From Catellatospora sp. TT07R-123 (GTDB taxonomy: Bacteria; Actinomycetota; Actinomycetes; Mycobacteriales; Micromonosporaceae): a stretch of 64,000 bases of DNA. Under the pieces are notes generated by a model. That model searched no databases. It saw nothing but the letters and a program-made list of their open reading frames with translations, and was not told where the DNA came from. This document shows positions 43,817 to 52,101 of the stretch, one piece after another; the first letter of the stretch is position 1; every line of letters begins with the position of its first letter. The stretch covers positions 4,340,001 through 4,404,000 of the forward strand of contig NZ_BNEM01000001.1 in assembly GCF_018327705.1 (NCBI RefSeq). The letters are read 5' to 3'. The position numbers and the translations under genes were made by a program.

Positions 43817-44875
43817 ATGACGCAGCCGAACGACCAGCAGCCGTCTGCCGAGCCGGGCAGCTCGTACCCGCCGGCGGTCGACCCGTACGCGGCTGGCCCG
43901 ATCGACTACCCCACCGCTACTCAGCCCGCGGTGCCGCTGCCCCCGGCCGCCGCGCCGGTCGAGCCGACCGCCACGCTGCCGGTCGAGCCGCAGCCGACGT
44001 ACCCGGCCGCGCCCGCCCCGGTGCCGCCCGCGGCTCCGGCCGTGCCGGTGCCGCCCGCGGTCACGCCGCAGCCCACGTACACCCAGCCGACGTACACCCA
44101 GCCGACCTACGCCGCCCCGGCCGCGCCGCAGCCGGGCTACAGCGCCCCGACCGCGCCGCAGCCCGCGTTCACGACCCCGACCGCGGCGTACCCGGCCCCG
44201 GGCGAGCCCGCGCCGCAGCCCGTGACGGGCCAGCCCGGCTACACCGCCCCCGGCTACACCGCTCCCGGCCAGCCGACCTACCCGACCGCGGCGTACCCGA
44301 CCGCTGACCAGCCCGTGTCGGCCCAGCCCGGCTACCCGGTCTCCGGCCAGCCCGCCTACCCCGGCCAGCCGGGTTACCCGGCCCCCGGCCAGCCCGGCTA
44401 CGCGCCGTTCCCCGGCGCTCCGGTGCCGCCGGCGAAGAAGGGCCGCCTGGGCATGATCCTGGGCATCATCGCCGGTGTCCTGGTGCTGCTCTGCGGCGCC
44501 GGCGGCATCACGGCGTACTTCGTGCTGCGCAACACCGAGGGCATCGGCGCGCCGACGGCCAAGGAGGCGACGCAGAGCTTCCTCACCGCGGTGTACAAGA
44601 ACAACGACGCGACCGCGGCCGAGAAGCTGACCTGCGAGGGCGCCCGCGACACCGACAAGATCGCCGCGAAGATCGACCAGATCAAGGCCGACAAGGCGAA
44701 GCTGAAGAGCCCGTCGTTCACCTGGGAGACCCCGAAGATCTCCGGGGAGACCACGACCGAGGCGACCGCCGCGGTGACCATCAAGCTGGTCACCAGCGAC
44801 GAGAAGATGTCCGAGCAGGACCTGACATTGACCCTCGTCAAGCACGAGGGATGGTTCGTCTGCGAGGTCAAGTAG
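43817..44875 (+). CDS. Pro-rich membrane protein with outer Cys-pair domain
   Basis: 352 aa. Residues 1-205 are a disordered Pro/Ala/Gln/Tyr-rich cytoplasmic tail with repeats such as QPTYT (three in a row) and QPGY. One TM helix at about 211-237, then an outer domain of about 110 residues with Cys273 (KLTCEGA) and Cys349 (GWFVCEVK), resembling the DUF4878/NTF2-like group and the protein at 1030-1539. GGGGGAG lies 7 nt before the ATG and TAAGCT (43750-43755) is a likely -10. Function unknown; such proteins often sit near cell-wall genes. It is an addition to the conserved mycobacterial gene order here. Confidence 0.85.
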   Translation: MTQPNDQQPSAEPGSSYPPAVDPYAAGPIDYPTATQPAVPLPPAAAPVEPTATLPVEPQPTYPAAPAPVPPAAPAVPVPPAVTPQPTYTQPTYTQPTYAAPAAPQPGYSAPTAPQPAFTTPTAAYPAPGEPAPQPVTGQPGYTAPGYTAPGQPTYPTAAYPTADQPVSAQPGYPVSGQPAYPGQPGYPAPGQPGYAPFPGAPVPPAKKGRLGMILGIIAGVLVLLCGAGGITAYFVLRNTEGIGAPTAKEATQSFLTAVYKNNDATAAEKLTCEGARDTDKIAAKIDQIKADKAKLKSPSFTWETPKISGETTTEATAAVTIKLVTSDEKMSEQDLTLTLVKHEGWFVCEVK

Positions 44876-44894
44876 CACCTGGCACCATCAACAT

Positions 44895-45884
44895 GTGGTG
44901 CTGAACGACTCGAACGCCGGGCCGGCCACGCGCAGCGCACACGACGCTGCGTGGCCGGCCCGTCTGCATGTGGTCACGGGCAAGGGCGGCACGGGTAAGA
45001 CGACCGTGGCCGCCGCGCTGGCGTTCGCGCTGGCCGCGGGCGGACACCGCACGCTGCTGGTCGAGGTCGAGGGGCGGCAGGGCCTGGCCCAGCTGTTCGA
45101 ACTGGAACCGCTGCCGTACGCCGAACGCCGGCTGCCCGACGCCGGGGCCGACGTGCGCCTGCTCGCCGTCGACGCGGAAGAGGCGCTGCTGGAGTATCTC
45201 GAAATGTTCTACCGGATGGGCCGGGCCGGCCGGGCCCTGCGCAAGCTCGGCGCGATCGACTTCGCCACGACCATCGCCCCGGGCCTGCGCGACGTGCTGC
45301 TGACCGGCAAGGTCAAGGAGGCGACGACCCGCGCCGACGACGCCGGGCGCCGGACCTACCGCGCGGTCGTGCTGGACGCCCCGCCCACCGGCCGCATCGG
45401 CCGCTTCCTCAACGTCACCGCCGAGGCGGCGCGCCTGGCCAAGCTGGGCCCGATCAAGACGCAGAGCGAGAGCGTGGCCGCGCTGCTGCGCTCCCCCATG
45501 ACCTCGGTGCACCTGGTGACCCTGCTGGAGGAGATGCCGGTGCAGGAGACCACCGACGCGATCGCCGAGCTGTCGGCGCTGAACATCCCGATCGGCCGGA
45601 TCATCGTGAACTGCGCCCACCCGCCGCTGCTCGCCGACGCCAAGGTCACCCAGGCCGAGCTCAAGCGCGGGCTCGCCGCCGCGGGCCTGCCCGGCGACCG
45701 GCGTACGGTGACGACGCTGCTCGCCGAGGCGCGCGACCACCAGGCCCGCCACGCCCTGGAGCAGCAGCTGCGTACGGAACTGGAGGCGCTGCACCGACCG
45801 ATGGTGGAGCTGCCGCTGCTGCCCGACGGCATCGACCTGGCCGGTGTGCGGCACCTCGCCGGGCTGCTGCGCGCCGCGGCTTAG
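44895..45884 (+). CDS. Get3/ArsA-like anion-transporting ATPase A (Rv3679 family)
   Basis: 329 aa. A deviant Walker A GKGGTGKTT (29-37) with the signature Lys, typical of the SIMIBI ATPases ArsA and Get3; VVLDAPPTGRIGRFL is the switch II/A-loop region, and IVNCAHPPLL an ArsA-type motif. In mycobacteria the paralogous pair Rv3679-Rv3680 forms a complex related to Get3, linked to membrane-protein or envelope homeostasis. GTG start (44895 or the adjacent 44898), 19 bp after the preceding gene. Its stop codon TAG is part of the -10 of the next gene. Confidence 0.9.
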   Translation: MVLNDSNAGPATRSAHDAAWPARLHVVTGKGGTGKTTVAAALAFALAAGGHRTLLVEVEGRQGLAQLFELEPLPYAERRLPDAGADVRLLAVDAEEALLEYLEMFYRMGRAGRALRKLGAIDFATTIAPGLRDVLLTGKVKEATTRADDAGRRTYRAVVLDAPPTGRIGRFLNVTAEAARLAKLGPIKTQSESVAALLRSPMTSVHLVTLLEEMPVQETTDAIAELSALNIPIGRIIVNCAHPPLLADAKVTQAELKRGLAAAGLPGDRRTVTTLLAEARDHQARHALEQQLRTELEALHRPMVELPLLPDGIDLAGVRHLAGLLRAAA

Positions 45885-45893
45885 GCTGAGCAC

Positions 45894-47000
45894 ATGCTCG
45901 ACGTGGACGCCGTGCTGGGTGACCCCAGAGTGCGCATCGTGGTGTGCTGCGGATCGGGCGGGGTCGGCAAGACCACGACGGCCGCGGCGCTGGCGCTGCG
46001 CGCAGCCGAGAAGCACGGACGCCGTACGGTCGTGCTCACCATCGACCCCGCCCGGCGCCTGGCCCAGTCACTGGGCCTGACCGAGCTGGACAACACCCCG
46101 CGCGCCGTCGCGGACGTCGACGGGCCGGGCGAGCTGCACGCCATGATGCTCGACATGAAGCGCACCTTCGACGAGGTGGTGCTGACGCACACCGCGCCGG
46201 AGCGGGCCCGCGAGATCTTCGCCAACCCCTTCTACCAGGCGATGAGCTCGACGTTCTCCGGGACGCAGGAGTACATGGCGATGGAGAAGCTGGGGCAGCT
46301 GCGGGCCGGGGACCGCTGGGACCTGATCGTGGTCGACACCCCGCCGTCGCGCTCGGCGCTGGACTTCCTCGACGCCCCGGCCCGGCTGAGCCGGTTCCTC
46401 GACGGCAAGATGCTGCGGCTGCTGATGGTGCCCGCGCGGGCGGGCGGCAAGAGCATGTTCAACCTGGTCACCGCGTCGTTCGGGGTGTTCTCGAAGGCGG
46501 TCCAGAAGATCCTCGGCGCGCAGCTGCTGACTGACCTGTCCGGGTTCGTGTCGGCGCTCGACTCGACCTTCGGCGGTTTCCGCGAGCGCGCCGAGCAGAC
46601 GTACCGGGTGCTCCAGGACCCGCAGACGGCGTTCCTGGTGGTGGCCGCGCCCGAGCCCGACGCGGTCCGGGAGGCGAGCTACTTCGCCCGGCGCCTGGGT
46701 GACGAGCGGATGCCGCTGGTCGGCCTGGTCCTGAACCGGGTGCACCGCTCGGACCTGCCGGAGCTGTCCGCCGCGCAGAGCGCGCAGGCGGCCGCCGAAC
46801 TGTCCGCGGAACACGCGGTGACCGCGCAGGCGCTGGAGGTGCACGCGCTGCTGATGCGGCAGGTGGTGCGGGAGAGCGTGGTGTCCACCGATTTCACCGA
46901 CGAGTTCCCGAACGTCCCCGTCGCGTACGTGCCCGCTCAGCCGACGGACGTGCACGACCTCGCCGGGCTGCGCACCGTCGGCGACGCCCTCGCGAGCTGA
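45894..47000 (+). CDS. Get3/ArsA-like anion-transporting ATPase B (Rv3680 family)
   Basis: 368 aa. Walker A GSGGVGKTT (20-28), TIDPARRLAQSLGL (switch I), IVVDTPPSRSALDFLDAP (switch II) and a C-terminal helical region as in ArsA. Partner of the preceding ATPase. The ATG has TAGGCT 6 nt upstream (45882-45887), of which TAG is the stop of the preceding gene, so a leaderless transcript could start exactly here in addition to readthrough. A 26-bp tandem duplication covers its stop codon. Confidence 0.92.
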   Translation: MLDVDAVLGDPRVRIVVCCGSGGVGKTTTAAALALRAAEKHGRRTVVLTIDPARRLAQSLGLTELDNTPRAVADVDGPGELHAMMLDMKRTFDEVVLTHTAPERAREIFANPFYQAMSSTFSGTQEYMAMEKLGQLRAGDRWDLIVVDTPPSRSALDFLDAPARLSRFLDGKMLRLLMVPARAGGKSMFNLVTASFGVFSKAVQKILGAQLLTDLSGFVSALDSTFGGFRERAEQTYRVLQDPQTAFLVVAAPEPDAVREASYFARRLGDERMPLVGLVLNRVHRSDLPELSAAQSAQAAAELSAEHAVTAQALEVHALLMRQVVRESVVSTDFTDEFPNVPVAYVPAQPTDVHDLAGLRTVGDALAS

Positions 47001-47029
47001 CAGTCCGCGACGCCCTCGCGAGCTGACAG
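46978..47029 (+). repeat. 26-bp tandem duplication across the stop codon of the second ATPase gene
   Basis: 46978-47003 and 47004-47029 are identical except for one base (third position, G/C). The unit includes the last codons and TGA stop, so a spare copy of the gene end lies downstream. Likely a recent slippage or unequal-exchange event. Confidence 0.8.
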
Positions 47030-47110
47030 GAAGCGCACGGGGGAGCCGCCGGGACCGGGTGTCCGGTTCGCCGACGGCTCCCATACGTGGTGACGTTGGT
47101 GATTCCGGTC

Positions 47111-47407
47111 TCAGGCGCGGACCAGCTCGCGGCGGTCCTGCTCCTGCATGGCGACCTCGAAGGCGCGTTTCCAGCTGGCCACGTGCGGGTGGCGGCGCAG
47201 CAGCGCGCGGCGCTCCCGCTCGGTCATGCCACCCCAGACCCCGAACTCGATGCGGTTGTCGAGTGCGTCCGCCAGGCACTCGTACCGCACCGGGCAGCCT
47301 CGGCAGACCCGTTTGGCGACGTTCTGCTCGGCTCCCTGTACGAACAGCGCGTCCGGATCTCCGTTCCGGCACGCCGCGAGACTGGGCCAATCGTTGACCA
47401 TGCCCAT
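47111..47407 (-). CDS. WhiB-family iron-sulfur regulator (WhiB4-like)
   Basis: 98 aa from the ATG at 47407 (MGMVNDWPSL); a GGGGGG tract lies about 11 nt upstream. The four cluster cysteines are Cys13, Cys35, Cys38 and Cys44 (CRGCPVRYEC), followed by the GVWGG turn (54-58) and the basic C-terminus ERERRALLRRHP. WhiB proteins bind a [4Fe-4S] cluster and sense redox or NO while working with the housekeeping sigma factor. The position next to the Rv3679/3680-like pair and ponA2 matches whiB4. A longer ORF upstream was judged noncoding. Confidence 0.92.
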   Translation of the reverse strand: MGMVNDWPSLAACRNGDPDALFVQGAEQNVAKRVCRGCPVRYECLADALDNRIEFGVWGGMTERERRALLRRHPHVASWKRAFEVAMQEQDRRELVRA

Positions 47408-47888
47408 GTGTCCACGTCCCCCCTGACGTTCCCTACCGCTCGCGACCTGCCTTTTTCCGCGGGACAGACTGCTCCTGCGGAAGCGGGCACATCCCCCCGA
47501 TGGTTCCCCCGAACCGACGCGAACGGCGTGCGTTACTCGCCCGCCCATCATGCTCCGTAGTCGGACGATTACGCAACGTTGTCAGCCAAAATGCCTGAAA
47601 AAGGTCTTAAACGGCGCATCTCAGTACGTGACCTGGGGTTGTGCGCGCCAAGGCGCGACGCTCCGGGTACCGGTGGGCGGGGGCCCGCCCGGACACGGAG
47701 CGTCGCATCGCGAGTAACACATGAGCAGTCGGCGACATCTGGGGAGACATCACACTGCCGGCAACGCAACCACACGCCAGGGGTCGTGCGTCTTGGACAA
47801 CGACGCATTCCGGCTCCGGTTGCGGCCCCGAGGGCGGCCGCCTCGACGCGGTATGCGAGAACGAAAGCAGCTCACGTAACCTGAGGCG
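47408..47888. promoter_or_regulatory. Large divergent regulatory gap between whiB and ponA, with a long hairpin
   Basis: 481 bp without a convincing gene. GCGACGCTCCG (47655-47665) pairs perfectly with CGGAGCGTCGC (47696-47706), enclosing further pairing of GGGCGG and CCGCCC tracts, a hairpin of about 52 nt in the middle of the gap. TAACCT (47877-47882) lies 6 nt before the ponA GTG. Upstream of whiB a CTGACA element could be a -35 (minus strand, around 47583), with a weak -10 17 nt on. The hairpin could belong to a small RNA or be a protein-binding site. Confidence 0.4.
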
Positions 47889-50402
47889 GTGACCCCCATG
47901 CGTAAGCGCGACCACAACCTGCTGGTGAATGCCGCGTCCTTACTGATTTGCGGCCTCCTTGCCGGAGTGGTGGTCGCCGCGGCGGCCTTCCCGGCGGTGG
48001 CACTGTCCGGTCTGGCCACGAAGGCCGGCAGCGAGGCGTTCGGCCAGCTGCCGGACGAGCTGACCGTGAAGACCTCGCCGCAGATCAGCTACCTCTACGC
48101 GTCCGACAACAAGACGCTGATCGCGACGATGTATGACGAGAACCGGCGCGACCTCGCGCTCGCCGAGATCCCCCAGGTCATGCAGAAGGCGATCATCGCG
48201 GCCGAGGACCAGAAGTTCTACGAGCACAACGGCGTCGACGTCATGGGCATCGCGCGTGCCTTCATCAACAACAAGGCCGCCGGCGAGGTCCAGCAGGGCG
48301 CCTCGACGCTGACGATGCAGTTCGTCCGCCTCTCGATCTCGTACTCGGCGAACACGGCCCAGGAGGTCGTGGACGCCACCGAGGACACCACCAAGCGCAA
48401 GGTGCGCGAGATGCGCTACGCGCTGGCCATCGAGCAGAAGATGGGCAAAGACAAGATCCTCGAGGGGTATCTGAACACCGCCTACTTCGGCAACCGCGCC
48501 TACGGCGTCTACGCCGCCGCCTCGGTGTACTTCGGCAAGGAGCCTAAGGACCTGACCGCCTCCGAGGCCGCCTTCCTGGCCGCGCTGGTGAAGTTCCCCG
48601 GTGACTTCAACGTCGAGACCGGCGTGGGCAAGCAGGAGGCCATGGGCCGCCGCGACTACGTGCTCGACGAGATGGTGCAGACCGGCGCCCTGACGGCCGA
48701 GGAGGCCGCGAAGGGCAAGGCCGAGGAGCTGAAGATCGTCGGCAAGATCACCCCGAACGGCTGCGTGCAGGCGACCAGCAACGCGGGCTTCTTCTGCGAC
48801 TTCTTCCAGCGCTGGTGGAACGAGCAGGAGCAGTTCGGCGCCACCACGTACGACCGCGAGCGGGCGCTGAAGTCCGGCGGGTTCCGCATCCAGACCTCCT
48901 TCGACCTCCAGACCCAGAACGCGATGCGCACCAGCATCAACAACGCGCTCAAGGGCTGGAAGTGGAAGTCCGACGCGCTGATGCAGGCGGCGATCGAGCC
49001 GGGCACCGGGCGGGTCCGCGGCCTGGCCACCAACCGCAACTTCAAGATCGACAGCAAGACCAAGCCGCAGAACGGCCTCGCCTCGAACCCGGCGCTGGCC
49101 AGCAAGGGCATCCGCGGGTCGTACCCGAACACGACCAACCCGCTGATGACCGGCGGCCCGGACATCGCCGGCTACCAGGCGGGCTCGGTCATGAAGCTCT
49201 TCACGATGGTGGCGGCCATCGAGAAGGGCTACCCGCTCGCCACCACCATCAACACCACCGCGCCGTACGTCTCGCACATGCGCATCGACGGCGACCCGAA
49301 CTGCGGCGGCTTCTGGTGCCCGAACAACTCGGGCAACAAGAACTGGGGCCCGCAGAACATGTGGACCGGCTTCGGCAACTCGGTCAACACGTTCTTCGTG
49401 CCGCTGTTCGAGATGGTGGGCGGCGCCAAGGTCATCGACGTGGCCAAGCGGCTGGGCCTGACCTTCTACGACAACCCGAACCAGAAGATCGACGACTTCT
49501 ACCACTCGCAGCACCCGGACGACTGGGGCCCGTTCACCCTTGGCGCCTCGGACCAGACCCCGCTGCAGATCGCGAACGCCTTCGCGACGCTGGCCGCGGA
49601 CGGCAAGTACTGCAAGCCGATCCCGGTCGAGTCGATCACCAACAGCAAGGGCGAGAAGCTGGAGATCGGTTCGCAGACCGAGTGCACCCAGAACATCGCG
49701 GTCGACGTGGCCCGCGCCGCGATCGACGCGGCCCGCTGCCCGGTCGGCGACCAGTCGCTGTACGGCCGCTGCAACGGCACCACCGCCCGCGCCTCCAGGG
49801 ACATCATCGGCAAGCCGATCGCGGGCAAGACCGGCACCACCGACAACTCCAAGTCGGTGACGCTGACCATCACGACCAAGCAGCTGGCCATCTCGGGCTT
49901 CTTCACCGACCCGGACTGGGCGCAGGTCAGCACGCACAAGATGTCGCACGACGTGGTCAACCCATCGGTGCAGAACGCCATGAAGGGTGCCATGAAGGGC
50001 AAGGCCGGCATCCAGTTCAGCAAGCCCGGCAGCAACAAGCTGGTCACCGGCAACCAGGTCAGCATCCCGGTCGTGACCTGCAAGCCGATCCCCGAGGCCA
50101 AGTCCATCCTGAGCAGGGCCGGCTTCGACGTCGACACCGCCAAGCAGGAGGTCGACTCCCCCTGCCCGAAGGGCACCGCCGCGGGCACCAACCCGACCGG
50201 TAAGACGATCAAGAACGGCGTCGTCGTGATCGAGATCAGCAACGGCAAGGGCGCCACCCCGCCGCCCGGCGGGGGCCCTGGCGGTGGCGGCCCCGGTGGC
50301 GGCGGTCCGGGCGGGGGCGGTGGTGGTGGCAACGGCAACCACAACGGCCCGATCATCCCGCCGCCGGCCAACCTGGCCGCGCAGCTACGCAAGCAGGAGT
50401 AA
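47889..50402 (+). CDS. Bifunctional class A penicillin-binding protein (PonA2-like) with PASTA domain
   Basis: 837 aa. TM helix about 18-38. GT51 glycosyltransferase with catalytic Glu106 (AAEDQKFYEHNGVD) and GASTLTMQFVR. Transpeptidase: Ser433-xx-Lys436 (AGSVMKLFT), Ser498-x-Asn500 (GNSVNTF) and KTG 647-649 (IAGKTGTTDN). One PASTA domain at about 718-778, then a Gly/Pro-rich tail. Polymerises and cross-links peptidoglycan outside the membrane. GTG start; TAACCT is 6 nt upstream (leaderless), with ATG in frame 9 nt later. Position beside whiB4 and a metallophosphoesterase matches M. tuberculosis ponA2 (Rv3682). An 18-bp tandem duplication covers the stop codon. Confidence 0.95.
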   Translation: MTPMRKRDHNLLVNAASLLICGLLAGVVVAAAAFPAVALSGLATKAGSEAFGQLPDELTVKTSPQISYLYASDNKTLIATMYDENRRDLALAEIPQVMQKAIIAAEDQKFYEHNGVDVMGIARAFINNKAAGEVQQGASTLTMQFVRLSISYSANTAQEVVDATEDTTKRKVREMRYALAIEQKMGKDKILEGYLNTAYFGNRAYGVYAAASVYFGKEPKDLTASEAAFLAALVKFPGDFNVETGVGKQEAMGRRDYVLDEMVQTGALTAEEAAKGKAEELKIVGKITPNGCVQATSNAGFFCDFFQRWWNEQEQFGATTYDRERALKSGGFRIQTSFDLQTQNAMRTSINNALKGWKWKSDALMQAAIEPGTGRVRGLATNRNFKIDSKTKPQNGLASNPALASKGIRGSYPNTTNPLMTGGPDIAGYQAGSVMKLFTMVAAIEKGYPLATTINTTAPYVSHMRIDGDPNCGGFWCPNNSGNKNWGPQNMWTGFGNSVNTFFVPLFEMVGGAKVIDVAKRLGLTFYDNPNQKIDDFYHSQHPDDWGPFTLGASDQTPLQIANAFATLAADGKYCKPIPVESITNSKGEKLEIGSQTECTQNIAVDVARAAIDAARCPVGDQSLYGRCNGTTARASRDIIGKPIAGKTGTTDNSKSVTLTITTKQLAISGFFTDPDWAQVSTHKMSHDVVNPSVQNAMKGAMKGKAGIQFSKPGSNKLVTGNQVSIPVVTCKPIPEAKSILSRAGFDVDTAKQEVDSPCPKGTAAGTNPTGKTIKNGVVVIEISNGKGATPPPGGGPGGGGPGGGGPGGGGGGGNGNHNGPIIPPPANLAAQLRKQE

Positions 50403-50424
50403 GTGAGCAAGCAGGAGTAAGTGA
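50389..50424 (+). repeat. 18-bp tandem duplication across the ponA stop codon
   Basis: The unit GCAAGCAGGAGTAAGTGA occurs twice in direct succession (50389-50406, 50407-50424), perfect. It contains the last residues (KQE) and TAA stop. It parallels the 26-bp duplication at the end of the ATPase gene 3.4 kb upstream. Confidence 0.85.
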
Positions 50425-50425
50425 G

Positions 50426-50465
50426 AAGGCCCCGGGCCACCGCAGCAGCGGCGACCCGGGGCCTT
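50426..50465. terminator. Bidirectional terminator between ponA and the YqeY gene
   Basis: AAGGCCCCGGG (50426-50436) pairs perfectly with CCCGGGGCCTT (50455-50465) at a convergent junction; both strands end in short A/T tracts. Confidence 0.8.
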
Positions 50466-50479
50466 CCTCATGTATGCGC

Positions 50480-50932
50480 TCAGGCGGCGAGCTGACGCCG
50501 TACCTCCGCCGAGACCTTGCCGCCCTCGGCCCGGCCCGCCACCGCGGCCTGGACCGCCTTCATCGCCGGGCCCATCACGCCCATGCCGCTGAAGCCGCCG
50601 GCAGCCAGCGTCTGCGTGACCAGCTCCACCAGCTCCGTGTCGGAGAGCTGCTTGGGCAGGTAGCGCGCCAGCACCTCCTCCTCGGCCCGCTCCTTGGCGG
50701 CCTGCTCGGCCCGGCCCGCGTCGGCGAACGCCACCTCGGCCTCGCGCCGCTTCTTCGCCTCCTTGGCCAGCACGGCGAGCACCTCGTCGTCACTCAGCTC
50801 CCGCTTGGCCTTGCCCGCCACCTCGGCCACGCCGACGGCGGCCAGCGCCATCCGCAGCGTGCCGGTCACCACCTCGTCACGGGCCTTCATCGCGGCCCGC
50901 ATGTCCTCGGTCAGCTGCTCCTTCAGGCCCAT
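50480..50932 (-). CDS. GatB/YqeY-domain protein
   Basis: 150 aa from the ATG at 50932 with AGGGAG about 6 nt upstream. Typical YqeY: MGLKEQLTEDMRAAMKARD, LAKEAKKRREAEVAF, YLPKQLSDTELVELV and GMGVMGPAMKAV. The domain resembles the tRNA-binding tail of the GatB amidotransferase subunit and may bind tRNA; its role is not established. Convergent with ponA and divergent from the phosphoesterase gene, with 87 bp between the starts. Confidence 0.92.
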   Translation of the reverse strand: MGLKEQLTEDMRAAMKARDEVVTGTLRMALAAVGVAEVAGKAKRELSDDEVLAVLAKEAKKRREAEVAFADAGRAEQAAKERAEEEVLARYLPKQLSDTELVELVTQTLAAGGFSGMGVMGPAMKAVQAAVAGRAEGGKVSAEVRRQLAA

Positions 50933-51019
50933 GACGACTCCCTGCCCCGCTCGCCGCCGCCGCCGGATGCGCGACAGGCAATGTGCTTCCTCATGGGCGA
51001 TGAAACTACCCTTAGGAGC

Positions 51020-51895
51020 ATGGGTCCGCTCGGGAAAATCGCCGTCGGCGCGGTCGTGGTGGGCGCGGGCGCGCTCGCGTACGGCACGCTGATCGAACGC
51101 AACATGTTCACCCTCCGCCGGTACGACGTGCCGCTGCTGGCCCCCGAGGCCGAGCCGCTGCGCGTGCTGCACCTGTCGGACCTGCACCTGACCCCCGGCC
51201 AGAAGCGCAAGCAGCGCTGGGTCAGCGAGCTGGCCGGCCTCGACCCGGACCTGGTCGTCGTCACCGGCGACAACATGGCCCACCCGGACGCCGTCCCCGG
51301 CGTGCTCGCCGCGTACGAGCCGCTGCTGGCGCTGCCCGGCGCGTTCGTCTTCGGGTCGAACGACTACACCGGCCCGGTCTGGAAGAGCCCCTTCAGCTAC
51401 TTCCGGGAGGACCGCGAATACCAGCACGGCGTCGAGCTGCCCACCGAGGAGCTGCGCGCCGCCTTCCTGGCCGCGGGCTGGACCGACCTCGACAACGCCC
51501 GCGCCACGATCAAGGCGGGTGGGCGCGTGGTCGACCTCGCGGGCGTGGACGACCCCCACATCGGCCTCGACGCGTACCCGGCCGGGCCCGCCGACCCGGC
51601 CGCAGCGGTGCGGATCGCGCTCAGCCACGCCCCGGAGCCCCGGGTGCTGGACGCGTTCGCCGCCGACGGGTTCGACCTGCTGCTGTCCGGGCACACCCAC
51701 GGCGGGCAGGTGCGCGTGCCCGGGTTCGGGGCGCTGGTCACCAACTGCGGGCTGGAGCGCAAGCTCGCCCGGGGACTGCACCGCTGGGACGGGGCCTGGC
51801 TGCACGTGTCGGCCGGGCTGGGCACGCATCCGACCGCGCCGGTGCGCTTCGCCTGCCGCCCGGAGGCGACGCTGCTGACGCTCATCCCGCGCTGA
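51020..51895 (+). CDS. Calcineurin-like metallophosphoesterase (Rv3683 family)
   Basis: 291 aa. One N-terminal hydrophobic helix (about 5-24) then the phosphoesterase core: LHLSDLHLTPGQ, VVVTGDNMAHPDAV, FGSNDYTGP (the GNHD motif as GSND), ALSHAPEP and SGHTHGGQVRVP. Such proteins hydrolyse phosphodiesters or phospho-lipid/nucleotide substrates; YaeI-like members act on UDP-linked lipids. The ATG at 51020 has TACCCT 7 nt upstream (leaderless). Adjacent to ponA2 as in mycobacteria, with yqeY interposed. Confidence 0.9.
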   Translation: MGPLGKIAVGAVVVGAGALAYGTLIERNMFTLRRYDVPLLAPEAEPLRVLHLSDLHLTPGQKRKQRWVSELAGLDPDLVVVTGDNMAHPDAVPGVLAAYEPLLALPGAFVFGSNDYTGPVWKSPFSYFREDREYQHGVELPTEELRAAFLAAGWTDLDNARATIKAGGRVVDLAGVDDPHIGLDAYPAGPADPAAAVRIALSHAPEPRVLDAFAADGFDLLLSGHTHGGQVRVPGFGALVTNCGLERKLARGLHRWDGAWLHVSAGLGTHPTAPVRFACRPEATLLTLIPR

Positions 51896-51909
51896 GGGGG
51901 ATACCGGTT

Positions 51910-51938
51910 TTGGCGGAGCCGGGGCGGTGGGCTAGTAT
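51910..51938 (+). promoter_or_regulatory. Housekeeping promoter of tRNA-Pro
   Basis: TTGGCG at 51910-51915 and TAGTAT at 51933-51938 with a 17-bp spacer; the tRNA begins 16 nt after the -10. This is the best sigma-A-type promoter in the window. Confidence 0.75.
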
Positions 51939-51953
51939 TTCGGAGCACCGCTT

Positions 51954-52027
<74 letters not shown>

Positions 52028-52101
52028 CAGAAGAAGTGCCAGTAGGGCCGGTCCTCCCTCACGGGAGACCGGCCCTACTGCTTTACCTGGGCTTTCGTGT
52101 G

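Noticed and set aside
47579-47884. A 101-codon ORF in the whiB-ponA gap
   Set aside because: It is Arg/Thr/Ala-rich, runs through the long hairpin, has no ribosome-binding site and looks unlike any protein.
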